A stretch of 64,000 bases of DNA from the NCBI GenBank assembly GCA_936450465.1, contig OW388289.1:70120420-70184419 (forward strand). The letters are read 5' to 3'. Origin of the DNA: Gibbula magus. Taxonomy: Eukaryota; Mollusca; Gastropoda; Trochida; Trochidae. The notes under the pieces are model-generated. The model saw only the letters and a list, made by a program, of their open reading frames with translations. It made no database searches and was not told the DNA's origin. The position numbers and the translations under genes are program-made. This document shows, piece by piece, positions 49,147 through 60,000 of this stretch (position 1 is its first letter; every line of letters begins with the position of its first letter).

Positions 49147-50333
49147 TTAGGTCTTCAATATTGACATTGACCTTGACCTCGACCTCAATGCTGGACTTTA
49201 GGTTATTCAACTATGTCTCTGATTTTAAACGAGCTATCAAACGTGGTTCTATCTTCAGTAGTGTTTTTACAAAAAATCTGCAAAGACAATAACCCTCTGA
49301 AACCCTCGCTTATTAATGGACCCCTACATGATGTAAAAGTTAAATGTTTAAAATGCTGTAACATGGACAGGTTTTGATCTAGAGCTGAGGTTGATAGATT
49401 CATATAAACAACAGTCTTTCAGCTTCCAAATGAACTATTGTACGAGTCTCTATGTATTGCCGATCTCGAGGAGAAACTTTTTGAAGTAGTGTGCCCTCAA
49501 AACCCGAAAAATCCAAACAATTATAGTTTTTTCTAAAATAGCAAAAAATCTATTATTACTGCCGAAATCCGCTATGGATCTTTTCAATTTAACACAATGG
49601 CGCCTACATTTTTTTCACGTTTTGAGTTACCTCCCCTTTTAGAGGCTGTAAATCAAAAATCGGATTCCATGCGGCACGAGCTTAAACCTAGGCCCATCAC
49701 CTCTACCAATATGATTGATATAGGTGTAGTCAATTTTATTGTAAACGAGACACAAACATAGTTAGGTCTCTGTAAATTCATTAGCCGAAAATCTGCATTT
49801 TCAAAAAGTTCACTTTTCAAAATGCTGTTACCCGGAAACGGTTTGATCTAGAGCTGAGGTTAATAGATTCATATAAAGAGCAGTATTGCAGCTTCCAAAT
49901 GAGCTATTGGATGAGTCTCTATGTATTGCCGATCTGAAGAAGAAGAATTTTGAAGACGTGAACCCTCAAAACTACAAAACAAAATTTAAAATGCATTTTT
50001 TTCAAAATAGCGAAAAATCTACTATTACGAGCGCTATGACATCATTCATGACATCATGACACAAGTTGTCGCCTACGTTTTGGTGCAATTTGTTTGCAAA
50101 TAACTAAATAAGTTTTCGAGATATTTCAATTTGAATTTGTTCACGTTTTGAGTTACCTTCCCTTACACCCTTCCCTTCCTAGCTTACACCTACGCCCATC
50201 AATTGTGCCAGTTTCATTGATATTCGTGCAGTCAATTTTGCTGTACACGGGGCACAAAAAAAGTGCAAATAATTAAGGGGAAAAATCAGGATAAGAACAA
50301 TAGGTCTTCACGACATAAGTCTTGAAGACCTAA
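49147..50333. mobile_element. 1.19 kb element with TTAGGTCTTCAA inverted ends (copy B only)
   Basis: TTAGGTCTTCAA (49,147-49,158) and TTGAAGACCTAA (50,322-50,333) are perfect 12 bp inverted repeats. A second TAGGTCTTCA at 50,301-50,310 forms a hairpin with the right end. The interior contains two diverged direct units 469 bp apart (GCTGTAAC/GCTGTTAC at 49,355/49,824, with a shared TTGATCTAGAGCTGAGGTT block). Orthologous positions in A and C lack it. The superfamily is not identified; no transposase is encoded. Confidence 0.7.
49355..50290. repeat. Two direct units, 469 bp period, inside the 1.19 kb element
   Basis: The longest shared segment runs from TTTTGATCTAGAGCTGAGG through GAGTCTCTATGTATTGCCGA. 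The two units also share AAATAGC(A/G)AAAAATCTA and a TTTCACGTTTTGAGTTACC / TGTTCACGTTTTGAGTTACC stretch. It is an old duplication with many differences. Confidence 0.8.
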
Positions 50334-50339
50334 TTACAT

Positions 50340-51570
50340 CATAGACCGTCCGTGTCACACTTGATCTGTTCACAATCCGCCGTGTATCAGGTTTTCACGT
50401 CGTATTTGTTTTAAATAACTAAAGGCGTGGCCCCTTTAATATGCCTGAATTCATCTGTTTCCTTTCCAATGAGCAAATATATTTTAAAATATCAAAAGTG
50501 ACACACCTTAGTATTTGGACACTAAGAACCTTAGAGTAATAGCCCAATAACTTTTACACAAAGCCTGACATTTCTCATTGATATTGATTAAATATTTTCT
50601 CATCAATTAGGTTGCCTGAACATTTATCTTCACACACACTGACATTATCTGACGTCTGTTACATTGTTACAATCTATCATAACAATAAACTAACATAAAA
50701 AGTGTCATGTTTTTCATCGTTAGCTACTTTATGTCCACTTGATTATATCTTTAATGAGATATATTTGTAACTTGGTAGACAAACCGATTAGACTTGTTTA
50801 TGTCCTCTCATATCTACAAACGTTTAATATAAATATGACATATAGCTTTCTCGTTTTGACATTTTTGATTTACCACCCTCATTTGTCAACATCATTGTAT
50901 TTCGGGGGTATTATACAGAGGATACGTCACGTGTCCAGTGTAATCTGATTTATTTATCATCCAGTGAAGGGGAAAAGAGACAAGCACATCAGAGTAACAT
51001 AAAGCCCATTCTTCTTATACAAAATCAATACCATATCATCTATATGTATATTAATCTATTCATTTAATCTTGCTTATACATATACAGAATAATGAGAGGC
51101 CACATACAACAATGTCACATTAATCGAAATATTTGAAATCCTTTTAAATTCGAATGTGCCTTCTATAAAATTTATAGAAATAGAGCTGTATTTTATATAT
51201 ATATATTGTCGTCAATAACCATCTTAGCTGGCCGGAGTGGTGCATGGAGTAGTTTCCGTATCACATTGTTGTTAGATACATTTTACATGTATCTCTTTGA
51301 ATATTCTATGAAAGGAGTATCAGGGTTCAGATGTAATAGTTTTTGGTTTAAGAACATTATTTGTGAACATAAATTTTACAGGAACATGTGAAAACCTACT
51401 ACCTATTGAATTGTTCGTTTAAAATTTGTGAAACTACGAAAACTGTTGCGTGAACTCAAATTTTCGAAAAAGTGATATACATGCATTCCATGAAATGCAC
51501 TGGATGACAAACAGTATACAACCAGCAGAAGACACGAGTCATTGTAACAGTATGAAACAAGCAAAAAAGT
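50340..51570. other. Copy B unit interior
   Basis: Collinear with A 37,600-38,890 except for the part of A at 38,290-38,470. No gene recognised. Confidence 0.5.
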
Positions 51571-51574
51571 GAGC

Positions 51575-52826
51575 GTGGCTCACTAATACCCCCGACTGTT
51601 TAAGTTTGACTTTTTTATTTTACTTAAAGAGAGAGGTGTTTGCACACCTAAGGATTGATAAGCTATGAAATGTAATTGCTAAGATTAAACTGTTTGTGAA
51701 AATGGTAGGACAAGTCTCAATCTTCATGTAAAAAAGGTGGTTTAAGTCAAAATAGGAATAAAAGTAACTTGAAAAGGTATTGGTAACATAAAACACTACT
51801 GCTATTACCACTGATTTCAATTTTATTTTGGAAATTAACCCATCATAATGATTCATTCGAGTGACTTTAAACAACAGGTACATGGAAGCACACCCCTAAA
51901 GGCACAGTGAGAGATATATAGCACTTTATGACTGAAAGGAAAGAAAATTTAACTTTTCCCAAAATATAACCAGTGGAAATATAAAATAGTAAAATCAACA
52001 AGAACACAGAAGTAGCTTTTGATGAAAGTAACATGAAAAAGAAAATGATGAAGTCATTCATTCTAGCTATGATAAAGTACAAAAATATAAATAATCGCCA
52101 AAAATTCAAAAAAACACCAAATCGTGTTACATTTTGCAATGCACCTCTCCTAGTGGTGAAGAAGACATGTGCCAAATTTGAAAAGGATGAGATGAATAGT
52201 TTTTCTGTAATAGATCGGACAAAAAATGCTCAGAATTTGAATAAGTTAAAAAATACAAAAATTCGCCAAAAATTAAAAAAATCACCAATTCGGTTTAAAC
52301 TTCGCACTGCACCTCTCCTAGTGGTGAAGAAGACATGTACCAAATTTGAAAAGGATGAGATGAATAGTTTTTCTGTAATCGATCGGACAAAAAATGTTCA
52401 GAATTTGACTAAGTTAAAAAATACAAAAAATCGCCAAAAATTAAAAAAATCACCAATTCGGTTTAAACTTCGCACTGCACCTCTCCTAGTGGTGAAGAAG
52501 ACATGTACCAAATTTGAAAAGGATGAGATGAATAGTTTTTCTGTAATCGATCGAACAAAAAATGTTCAGAATTTGACTAAGTTAAAAAATACAAAAAATC
52601 GCCAAAAATTAAAAAAATCACCAATTCGGTTTAAACTTCGCACTGCACCTCTCCTAGTGATGAAGAAAACATGTACCAAATTTAAAAAGGATGAGATGAA
52701 ATTTCTGTAATCGATCGGAAAAAAATTGTCTTCGGACGGACAGAAGGATGGACGGACGGAAGGACGGACGGAATCGTTGGTATTACTATATACCCCTAAC
52801 TGTTGGTCGGGGGTATAACAAACCAC
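51575..52826. mobile_element. 1.25 kb non-autonomous element with ATACCCCCGAC ends (copy B only)
   Basis: The ends are inverted repeats of about 21 bp: the left has GTGGCTCACTA then ATACCCCCGAC, and the reverse complement of the right has GTGGTTTGTT then ATACCCCCGAC. The middle carries four 168 bp tandem units and then a GGAC-rich tract at 52,735-52,772. It sits between the unit sequence and the start of the Tc1-like relic and is absent from A at that point. A solo end occurs at 25,898. The architecture (tandem core, GGAC tract) parallels the element at 27,589 but the sequences differ. Confidence 0.8.
52096..52715 (+). repeat. Tandem array, period exactly 168 bp, about 3.7 units
   Basis: CGCCAAAAATT begins units at 52,096, 52,264, 52,432 and 52,600. 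Units 2, 3 and 4 are nearly identical; unit 1 is diverged. Because 168 is a multiple of three and one phase lacks stops, a 225-codon frame (52,033-52,710) runs through all units and encodes a Lys-rich 56-residue repeat. I treat that frame as a by-product of the period, not as a gene. Confidence 0.95.
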
Positions 52827-52844
52827 ACGAAACATGTCACGCCT

Positions 52845-53660
52845 GATCGCGATTCAGAGACCTAGAGAGAGCCGTAGGAATGGTCCAGGAAGGAGCTTCA
52901 CATGCCAACATCGCAAGAACGTTCGGCTGCACCCGTGTATGCATCACAAGACTGTTTCAATGGTTACTGCAGAAAGGACAGACTGCAGACAGGCTGGGAA
53001 GTGGAGGACCGCTACATCCGGAAAATCCATCGAAGAAACCGTTTCATTCCTGCAACACCAACGGCAGCAATGGCACTCCGACATCACATCAGTTGACAGA
53101 CTGTGTCAAGGCGTCTACGGGAGCTGATGGTCGTCAACGTGTTAACAGACTTACTGGGGAACTGTTAGCTCCAAACAGTGTTCAGGAAGTCCCAGCGGTG
53201 TGATAATGTTGGGAGAAATATGTGGTGAACTGAAAACGTGACTAGTCATCATCCATGGTAACCTGAATGCACAGAGCTACAGGGATGAGATTCATCAGCC
53301 ACTGGTCCCCCCTTTCAGCAACAAACAACCCCTTGGCATTGTCTTCCACCATGACAAACCAATACCTCAGACAGCCAGGGTCACACAGAATTTTTTTGAA
53401 TGTGCATGTTTTAGCGTGGCCTGTTTGTTCCCCAGACATGGGACCCGATCGACCATTTGTGTGATCATATTGACATCTTGATACATTAGGACCAGACCCA
53501 TACGCACAGTAACCCTACAAGAAATTGAATGGTGTCTGATTCTTGGATGGGATCAGATTCCACGTGAAGTGATTAGACGCCTCAAATCATCTATGCGCAG
53601 ACGCATGCTTGCTTGTATCAATGCTCGAGAAGGACATCCTCAATATTAAATCAACATCCA
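52845..53660 (+). pseudogene. Tc1-like transposase pseudogene, copy B (deleted)
   Basis: Orthologue of 38,911-39,942. RESRRNGPGRSF-type and GASHANIARTFGCTRVCITRL pieces keep the helix-turn-helix in shifted frames. About 140 bases including the first catalytic region (VLFS.ES) are deleted between the RRNRFIPATP-like segment and VNRLTGELLAP. The second Asp region reads HHDKPIPQTA. The final Glu has become Asp (DPIDHLCDH), with a frameshift before it. It is more decayed than copy A. The insertion predates the A/B duplication. Confidence 0.9.
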
Positions 53661-53664
53661 ATGA

Positions 53665-54080
53665 CTCTTCAGTGTATAATTTTAGTTTTTTTAAATAACT
53701 TTCTGTGTACAGATACATTTTGAAATCCAATTTTCAACCCCCACTCAGTCCCTGTCCATTTTACCTTTTATTGTTTGTTAGCGATGTAATGTGGTAACAT
53801 TTAATTTATGCAGAATTGAAAGCTCTAATTAAATATTGCACTCATATTGTCTAACTTGCCTTTTTATTGTTTTAATTACTTGTCAAAGTGATGGTATACT
53901 CTCTTTTGGATGGTAGTTTAAATTGTGTAAACCAATTCTGAATGTAACGCAATGTATAATTAAAGTCAATAATGGCCGTTAAACAATTAACTGATAATTG
54001 ATTAAAGGGGGAATATTCAAATAACTTCAATTTGGTTAGATCTTCTATATTGTTTTAATTTAATTTAATTGCATATTATT
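53665..54080. other. Non-coding 3' flank of copy B Tc1-like relic
   Basis: Collinear with A 39,945-40,200, including CAATAATGGCCGTTAAACAA. No gene. Confidence 0.55.
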
Positions 54081-54260
54081 GTAACGTACTCATGTATTTT
54101 ACTTACCTCACTACAGTTAGTATTCTTTATAATGTATCCTCGTTGGTATACCCCACATTCAACCTGACACAAGTGTAAGCATATACATGTACTAGGAAAC
54201 TGTGTGTGTTCACAATAAAGAAATGGTTATATATCCATACAATCTTGTTTACTTATGTAA
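54080..54260 (+). mobile_element. Hammerhead-bearing terminus, copy B (short, decayed)
   Basis: TTTATAATGTATCC, CAACCTGACAC (54,164) and GGAAACTGTGTG (54,195) followed by CACAATAAAG. The core box is CTGACAC instead of CTGANGA. It corresponds to 40,525-40,660 of copy A but lacks about 250 bases of upstream sequence. Confidence 0.45.
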
Positions 54261-55464
54261 ACAACTTCTAAATGACCTTTAAAAACATTTGAATAAATAT
54301 GCACATTTTATATTCAGATTTTAACACACTGGTTTCCACCCAGTCGATAGCTAATATGTCCTTTGCAACAATGTCAAGCCTCAAGATGCTAGATAAAGTA
54401 GGTATTTTGGTGATTTATGCTTTTTTCACGTGTACAATGATGATATGTAAGTATACCAAGACACTATGGGTAAAACAAATGTCCTTGTCCATGGATGTTC
54501 GTCATGAACCACCATTTTCATGTTCAAATACCATTTATATATTTGTACTTCGGGCAATCTCTGTGCAAATAAAGTGTTTCATTAAATCAGACAACATGTG
54601 TGTTAGAGGGTAAGAGTGACATTGTATATTGATCTTCGTTTATTGACAATACATGCGTCATGGAATTTATCATGACAATCCATGCCAAGGGAACGTTTCA
54701 GGGATGATGACGTTGTCGTATCTATATATTAGTTTATTGGTAATATAAATACGGCACTATGTCTATATCATAACTATATACATGTGCAACGTCCTATTGG
54801 AGAAAGTTGTATGTTAAGTTCCATAAGGTATGCATGTTCTGGGAAGGTATCAATCTGTTGACGAAGACACCCCGGATTGATATAGAAGGTCTAGGAAGCA
54901 AATTGTGTTTACGCAGTTTACTTGTTTGTTTTCCCAACATTTAATTACTCTCCTCGGGACATAGAATCCGGAGATCAATGTGCTCACATCAACATCAATC
55001 ATATTTATGACATGATACTTTTTGTTTACAAGAAGAGAAGAGAAGAGAACAAAGTCCAAATTGAAAGCGTGAATAAAAAAATGCACATATTTTGCTAATA
55101 GTATATAGCATGTGCCCTTCTTGTAGTCACTCCATTTCGACCAGTGTGGCACAGTAACGAACATATAAGATACTCTTGCAAACTGTTTCCTGATTGTTGT
55201 GTATGCGCATATAAGCAGAGACTATCTCCTTAACGATGGTACATTCATTTATCCTTTCTACTCCGTACTCGTCAACATTATAATGTGACTCTAGGCAGGG
55301 TGAGAATCAACACATAATGATTAAAACCAGTCATAGGAGCTGGTAGCCATCATCATATTGTCAACAATTGCTCAGGAACCAATTTCTAGTGTACTAGTAC
55401 TCGTCTAGTGAATGACGGGTATCTGCTACACTGACGTCAGGAATATAGGTATTTAACAAAAATA
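54260..55464. other. Copy B unit interior
   Basis: Collinear with A 40,680-41,930. The 104-codon frame at 54,299-54,613 (plus) is open in B only and shows no family motif. Confidence 0.5.
54850..55164 (-). pseudogene. Unrecognised ORF with LINE-like tail, copy B
   Basis: Orthologue of 41,273-41,635 with small indels (an extra LLVN block in the middle). GFYVPRRVIKCWENKQ is conserved. Conservation between A and B equals that of flanking DNA, so nothing indicates selection on the protein. Confidence 0.35.
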
Positions 55465-55575
55465 GAGCCATGGGCTCTGAAGCTCAACAGGATTTCATTG
55501 ATTTATTATCTAAGGTTGAATATCTAAGTCTCAAGTAATACATTGTTAACAAGCAAAAAATAGGTTTTTAGATCA
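55465..55575 (+). mobile_element. Truncated relative of the 27.6 kb tandem-unit element
   Basis: GAGCCATGGGCTCTGAAGCT through CTCAAGTAATACATTGTTAA and TAGGTTTTTAGATCA matches 27,589-27,705. No tandem units follow; the sequence joins directly to GGGCTTTGGTCTATTTG of the SINE piece. Copy A lacks it. Confidence 0.75.
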
Positions 55576-55620
55576 GGGCTTTGGTCTATTTGTTAACCAC
55601 TACGCTACTGTGCTCTACAA
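55576..55620 (-). mobile_element. SINE box A end, copy B
   Basis: Minus strand AGCACAGTAGCGTAGTGGTT, the same as copy A at 42,260-42,275. The central SINE domain present in A is gone and the element at 55,465 stands in its place. Confidence 0.45.
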
Positions 55621-58165
55621 AATTCAAACACTGCATTGCTAGTAGCTTTTTATTTAGATATCATCAATGATGTTTATATTCTCATACCCATGTATTGTCA
55701 ATTGCAATTTAGTCCAATGCTTTGGCTAAATAAGCACGATCACTACATTTTTCGAAATCTGTAGTTAGATCTCACATTATTCTCCCATAAGCTTTTCTTT
55801 CCTGCATTTAAATCCGGAAGTTACCAGCGCCTTGCTGTGAAGGCGGATTTAGAGATTTTATTTTATCCAGAAACGGTTCCTGCTCCGAATGTAAGATGAA
55901 ATTTAGATAAGATCAACATGTAGCATCCACCAACAGTGTTAAAAGGGGTTTGAAACTGTTCAAAAAGACATAAACCTTTAAAAGCGATGGGGCGGTACTT
56001 CAAGGAGGAAATCAACTGAAGACGCGGGAACTGACATTCATGTTCATGATTTTATCTTATTAATGATAAATTTTCTTAGTAAAAACTAATAACTTAGCAC
56101 TTTATTCTTGTGCCGACATAATGTAGCAAATTTATCCAGATGACTTTCCCTTAAGACAGAACGTTATTTAATAACTGTAGTTAATAGACTATGAAGCCAT
56201 CAGGGTTACATGTAGTGTATGGAATTCTGCTCGTGTGTATGTACTTCAATAGGCGCACCAATTCAACTAGAACCGTTAAGGATGTTTTATTAACTTATTG
56301 GGCTCAGGGAATCTGGGTATTGTAGTTGGGTAGCGGATATAAATACGCTGAGGGATCAGAATGCAAAACGTGTGTATCAACACGCAAGGCATTATTCTCA
56401 GGTTACAACAGACATTTACATATTGATTAAAACGCCTACTCAGTACATATCCAATATAGAAACATTGGAATAGGACAAAGCTAGATTAGCTTCTCCACTC
56501 TGACAGGAGGAGATCAGCGATCACGTTACCCCCCGACTGGTATCACTGTCAGTCTGATTGAACAGTCTATCAGAACAAGGAGTCAGCTCAACAAGTAATA
56601 GGACATTAAAGAAAAGATAGGTCTAAATAACATCATGTATGTTGAAGTATTGTGCAATACCGCCAAACTATCTTTAAATGCATGTATCTACTATCAATTC
56701 ATTTATTCAATTGTTTATTGTATAGTGTATTTCTACTTAGCCTGTTAACTATGACTTAAATAACATAAAACAGGTGTCATTACAAATGCTCATTTTAAAC
56801 ATAATCAAACAATGACACAACCCGAAAAATCATTAGAAATTGTTTTGGTCACAATACGTTTAATATTTATAGAATGATGAGTGTATGAGAACCAGATTAA
56901 AACACTAACAACACAACATTTGGGATGTGTAGATGAAGCAAGAGGAGCATGTGTATTGTTGCAGTATGAGGCGTAAACTTTAGAATATGTTTTACATGAA
57001 ATTGCAAGGAGTACATACAATCTGAAAAATAAACATTTTATTATTAATATTGATAAAGATTGTGATACTCAGAGTTGTTTAAAACCGCCACCATATATTA
57101 AACAAACTCTGAATATCAATAATTCATTACAAAACAACACACCAATGACACGCCACAGCATTGAAGACATGAGTGCCTACAGGTACCTTCCTTTTAAGAT
57201 TGATTTAGCTTTTCTCTTATCAAGCAGAAGTTTACCTCGAACTGTACACTGACAGGTTTGCTAAATACACCATAAGTGTATATATCATTTTAGAAATAGT
57301 TAAACAGTTTTGAGGGAAGAAATGTTCAATGAAAGTGTCATTGTTTGCAGTCGCGTGCAGACAGTTTGAAGTTATGTAAATTTAATTGTTAGATGGTATT
57401 ATCTACCGACAAGAACATTTCTATGGCACACGTGGTCACATCTGAAGACGATGAATAACGTGATGCGTGCAGCGTGTGGAACATTAGGTCCTTTTGTGTA
57501 ATCATTGAAATGGTCAGTTAAACCACGAACGGGTAGCTTGAGTGGTTTAAATAATCGTTTGAACAATAATAATACAGGAACATCGCATTGACAAATTTAC
57601 ATTTATATAAATATAATATCTTTGACACTTAGATACGGGTTCATATAGTTATCGCAACAATCAGCAGTGACTGACAAGGGCAACCAGGATCCATTTCCAC
57701 ATGTGTTGCTGTAGCGACAGTGCAAGTGACAAGCCCACAGTCTCGAAAACCTTTGTTATAATGTTCTACATCAAGGATTTTGGAAATTCCTTCTTATAAC
57801 ATATTCAGTGACAAGCGCTATTTGAGACGGCATATGTCTTTGAAACAAAATCACATTGGATGATCGTTATATGAAAAATAATGTTCATATCTTATATTGT
57901 ACATGGACGATTACTTTAGTGATTGAGATCATTACATGTGTTGAAGAACAATTGCGTACCAAATGATTCTGTAGATTTTTCCATTTAAAAACAAGGAAAT
58001 TAAGCCGTGTTGCCAGATGATGGCTATAAGACAATATGTTGAAAAATAATGTGACATTGTATCTTTATCTTCATTAAATTGACCATTATGTGTGATGACA
58101 TTGTCCTTGTCAGAACAGCAAAGGGAAGTCGAGATTAAAATGATAGTTTTTGCTTATACAAATAC
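55621..58165. other. Copy B unit interior, right end
   Basis: Collinear with A 42,285-45,110. It holds the orthologues of the internal paralogous block (about 56,420) and of the repeat shared with 31,675 (57,655-57,780). No gene recognised. Confidence 0.55.
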
Positions 58166-58615
58166 ACATTCTAATGCTCTCTGCTGACTTCTTTTTCAAT
58201 TATTGACAGTTGCACACAACACCTATTTAAAGTTCAAAATTTATTGAATAAGCAGTGCTTGAGTGTAATTTAAGTTGGGTAATATAATCTAATGCTTCTT
58301 ACTTTGGAGTGGATTATTACAGGGAATGAGACTAAAGTTAACCTGCCTGAACTCCAATCTGAGAAACACCAGCTCATGCAAACACCTCATTAAACCGATA
58401 CAGAAACATAATCAAAACCGGGCTTGAGATCAAAGGCACTGGCATACATGACATGTCAAACGTTGCCTAGAGGCTGCCTGTATGAGAAATATATTGATTA
58501 TAACTTGGTCTCTGGAAACTGGTACCGGAGTTACCAAGTGACCAAACAATCTGTCAATTTGTAAATTGCAATTTGTAAATGCCACTTTTTACACCAGGAA
58601 ACCAAAGACGATCAA

Positions 58616-58650
58616 GATGTTTCGGAGTATGTATTTACTCCTTCATCAGG
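58616..58650 (-). ncRNA. Hammerhead-like motif, copy C (canonical core)
   Basis: Minus strand: CTGATGA (58,643-58,649), stem II GGAG...CTCC around a TAAATACATA loop, GAAAC (58,619-58,623) and ATC. Both universally conserved boxes are intact, unlike in copies A and B. Stem I pairing is poor in the immediate flanks and C15.2 would face A, so single-molecule activity is doubtful. On the opposite strand, TCTGAAACTGTGTCTGTTCA at about 58,672 repeats the downstream half of the motif at 40,601, giving an inverted arrangement like that at 9,790. Confidence 0.5.
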
Positions 58651-58930
58651 TACAGCATATACTCTGAAACTGTGTCTGTTCACAGAAAAGAAGGTGTTTC
58701 AGCTAGTACTCTACAAACAAGCCCTTCAATAGATTGACATAAATCATTTATCAAAACAAAAAGTTTAAGCCAGGCATATTTTGCAACTATTGTTTTCTTG
58801 GAACATATTTAACTTTGCTACATATTTGACTTATTTTTGTTATTTAATACTATCTAAATATCTTATACTTACAAATAAAAACCAAGGCTGATATCTGGAA
58901 AATGTTGTCTTCTTATGTCTTCCACCAGTA

Positions 58931-59017
58931 ATCTACCAACATTGAATTCTTCTTGGAAAACAAAATCAAGAGCAACATAACACTGCTGGAATGAATTATC
59001 GACCAATATCACAGAAT
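58931..59017 (+). repeat. Internal duplication in copy C, left member
   Basis: ATCTACCAACATTGAATTCT...TTGGAAAACAAAATCAAGAGC...ATTATCGACCAATATCACAG is repeated at 59,241-59,326. In copies A and B the segment occurs once. The offset is 310 bp. Confidence 0.8.
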
Positions 59018-59240
59018 GTAACCTGTAAATGCTCCCTTAACATTTGATAGGTTTATCCTCGATACCATTGACCAACAGCCATTAAAAACAAATATTGGAT
59101 ATCATTTTCACTTTCAAGTGGAAATCTTAGTAATTATATAAGTTTCGATTATTGAAAGGTCGCCCTCACTATAACTGTGTACGAAGTGAAAAGGGAAAAC
59201 GATATAAATTAATGAGAGGCCAAAATACATTAAAAAAGTA

Positions 59241-59326
59241 ATCTACCAACATTGCCTGCTTATTGGAAAACATAATCAAGAGCGAAATAACACTGCCAGA
59301 AACCATTATCGACCAATCACAGAACT
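59241..59326 (+). repeat. Internal duplication in copy C, right member
   Basis: Right member of the 310 bp offset duplication. This one aligns in context with A (about 35,022) and B (about 46,231), so the left member is the extra copy. Confidence 0.8.
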
Positions 59327-60000
59327 TAATAGCGATTGAAAAAGGAAGGATGAGATGTGGGGTATACACGCCATTTTCAAGAATTAATCACTTTTCCATA
59401 GCTGCTTGTAGGATAAAAGTCTGTGTGCTTTTTTGGGTAATGTTTTGCAGTCTAATCTACATGTACATGTACGAGTGTATATAGACGATTTCACATTGTC
59501 GGGCACAATAACAAAATAACAGTTAAACTACAGGGGGAGTATGTGACCTGTGCTCATTTTTGTCTTGCTTTAGATAGCTTATTGTTTAAAATAAACTTTC
59601 GTTAAACGTGACTTCTAATACCACAGAAACACATTTATCCAAATTAGATTTTGCGTGTATTATTGGTAAATTGACAATATGTTTTTATTATTATTGTGAA
59701 GTGTGCCTTCTTCATTAAATAAATAAGTATACCAATTAACAGCAATAAGGCCTTGTAATGGTTTGTTATCTGAAATAATTTAATTTGAACTTTTCAAGAT
59801 CATTTCAGTCCTGGTCAGATAATCGTTGTATCAAAAGTGTTATTAAATTGCGGATATATGCGGATCATCATGAATTTAACGAAGTCTTTATTGTTTACAT
59901 TAAAATGTGTGCTTCGAATACTAATTTTACATATACATGTAGGTAACGGTTATAATATTTGTTAAACTTTAGCTGTTACTAGATATAAAGCCCAAAATAG

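Larger units (their letters stand above)
45111..58165 (+). repeat. Large tandem unit, copy B (about 13.1 kb)
   Basis: Same order and orientation as copy A. It is longer because of two elements absent from A (49,147-50,333 and 51,575-52,826). It is shorter at 38,290-38,470 of A, within the transposase pseudogene, and ahead of the hammerhead-bearing terminus. Its right border is set by the recurrence of CTAATGCTCTCTGCT at 58,172. Confidence 0.93.

Noticed and set aside
52033..52710. 225-codon plus-strand open frame as a repeat protein gene
   Set aside because: It coincides with a 168 bp tandem array inside a non-autonomous element; a period divisible by three keeps any stop-free phase open. 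No start context, domain or flanking gene supports coding.
59263..59484. Frame with MRCGVYTPFSR, partly open in B and C, as a small gene
   Set aside because: Start positions, lengths and C-termini differ between copies, and copy A changes the frame. Similarity equals that of surrounding non-coding sequence.
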